Assembly (NCBI GenBank): GCA_026874595.1
Contig: CM049316.1
Coordinates: forward strand, 37,309,695 to 37,373,694
Source: Sipunculus nudus
Lineage: Eukaryota; Annelida; Sipuncula; Golfingiida; Sipunculidae
Direction of reading: 5' to 3'
DNA: 64,000 bases
Positions 63,871-64,000 of this stretch are shown here, in pieces. The first letter of the stretch is position 1. Each line of letters begins with the position of its first letter. Made by a program: the position numbers and the translations under genes. The notes beneath the pieces are model-generated. The model ran no database searches. It saw only the letters and a list, made by a program, of their open reading frames with translations, and was not told the origin of the DNA.

Positions 63871-64000
63871 AAATATCGATTATATATAGATGATCAGTCG
63901 TTTCCTTTAATCCATGATCTTATTTGCATTTTAGGCAAAAGTGATCAGAAAAAATTATGGATGCACATGTAAAGAAGTCACATCGTTCTGGCGATAATAT

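Overview
This window is animal (metazoan) genomic DNA, not microbial. It is AT-rich and full of microsatellites and mobile-element remnants. It carries one large intron-rich gene on the minus strand, running almost the whole length (coding 63205 down to 13448). The mix of repeats suggests a marine invertebrate, perhaps a lophotrochozoan such as a mollusc or brachiopod: a Penelope-like element with hammerhead motifs, tRNA-type SINEs, pogo/Tigger-like and 9-bp-target-duplication miniature elements, and GTCCGTCC-rich elements with internal tandem repeats. That placement is an inference; the species cannot be read from the sequence.

The gene. I could thread 18 coding exons together by splice sites, reading phase and domain homology. 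They give a predicted 893-residue secreted protein: an N-terminal signal peptide (exons 1-2), CUB1-CUB4, a short Thr/Pro-rich linker, CUB5-CUB6, a longer Thr/Pro-rich linker, CUB7 and a stop. There is no transmembrane segment. Every CUB domain is split over two exons by a phase-0 intron, and domain boundaries fall at phase-1 introns, as expected if the gene grew by duplicating a two-exon module. CUB1-CUB6 share an unusual six-cysteine pattern with a C-T/L-E-x-C-C-D motif. CUB7 has lost the CC pair and the motif acid. Intron 17 appears to use a GC-AG splice pair.

The introns. Intron 1 has a degenerate ~50-bp minisatellite. Intron 2 has a 5'-truncated Penelope-like retroelement (GIY-YIG ORF) between ~396-bp inverted arms that each encode a minimal hammerhead ribozyme motif, an LTR fragment, and a pogo/Tigger-like element with two further elements nested in it. 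Intron 3 has a SINE and a pogo-like fragment. Intron 4 holds one GTCCGTCC-rich element with about seven ~340-bp tandem units and a TIR element. Intron 5 holds another such element, interrupted by a 683-bp miniature transposon. Intron 7 has a ~500-bp (TAA)n tract touching the exon 8 acceptor and a nearly perfect 1.59-kb tandem duplication. Intron 8 (10.6 kb) holds a 6.7-kb 39-bp minisatellite and a TRIM-like mini-LTR element whose LTRs contain tRNA-like A and B boxes. Intron 10 carries a ~278-bp tandem repeat and a CCGTACGG-rich segment.

Flanks. About 13 kb downstream of the gene (1-13.4 kb) contains repeats (a 3-kb GTCCGTCC-rich element, a solo LTR, a TIR element) and no recognisable gene. 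Upstream of exon 1 only a SINE is recognisable. No rRNA gene, functional tRNA gene, CRISPR array or bacterial-type operon was found. Exon calls rest on sequence reading alone, without transcript evidence.
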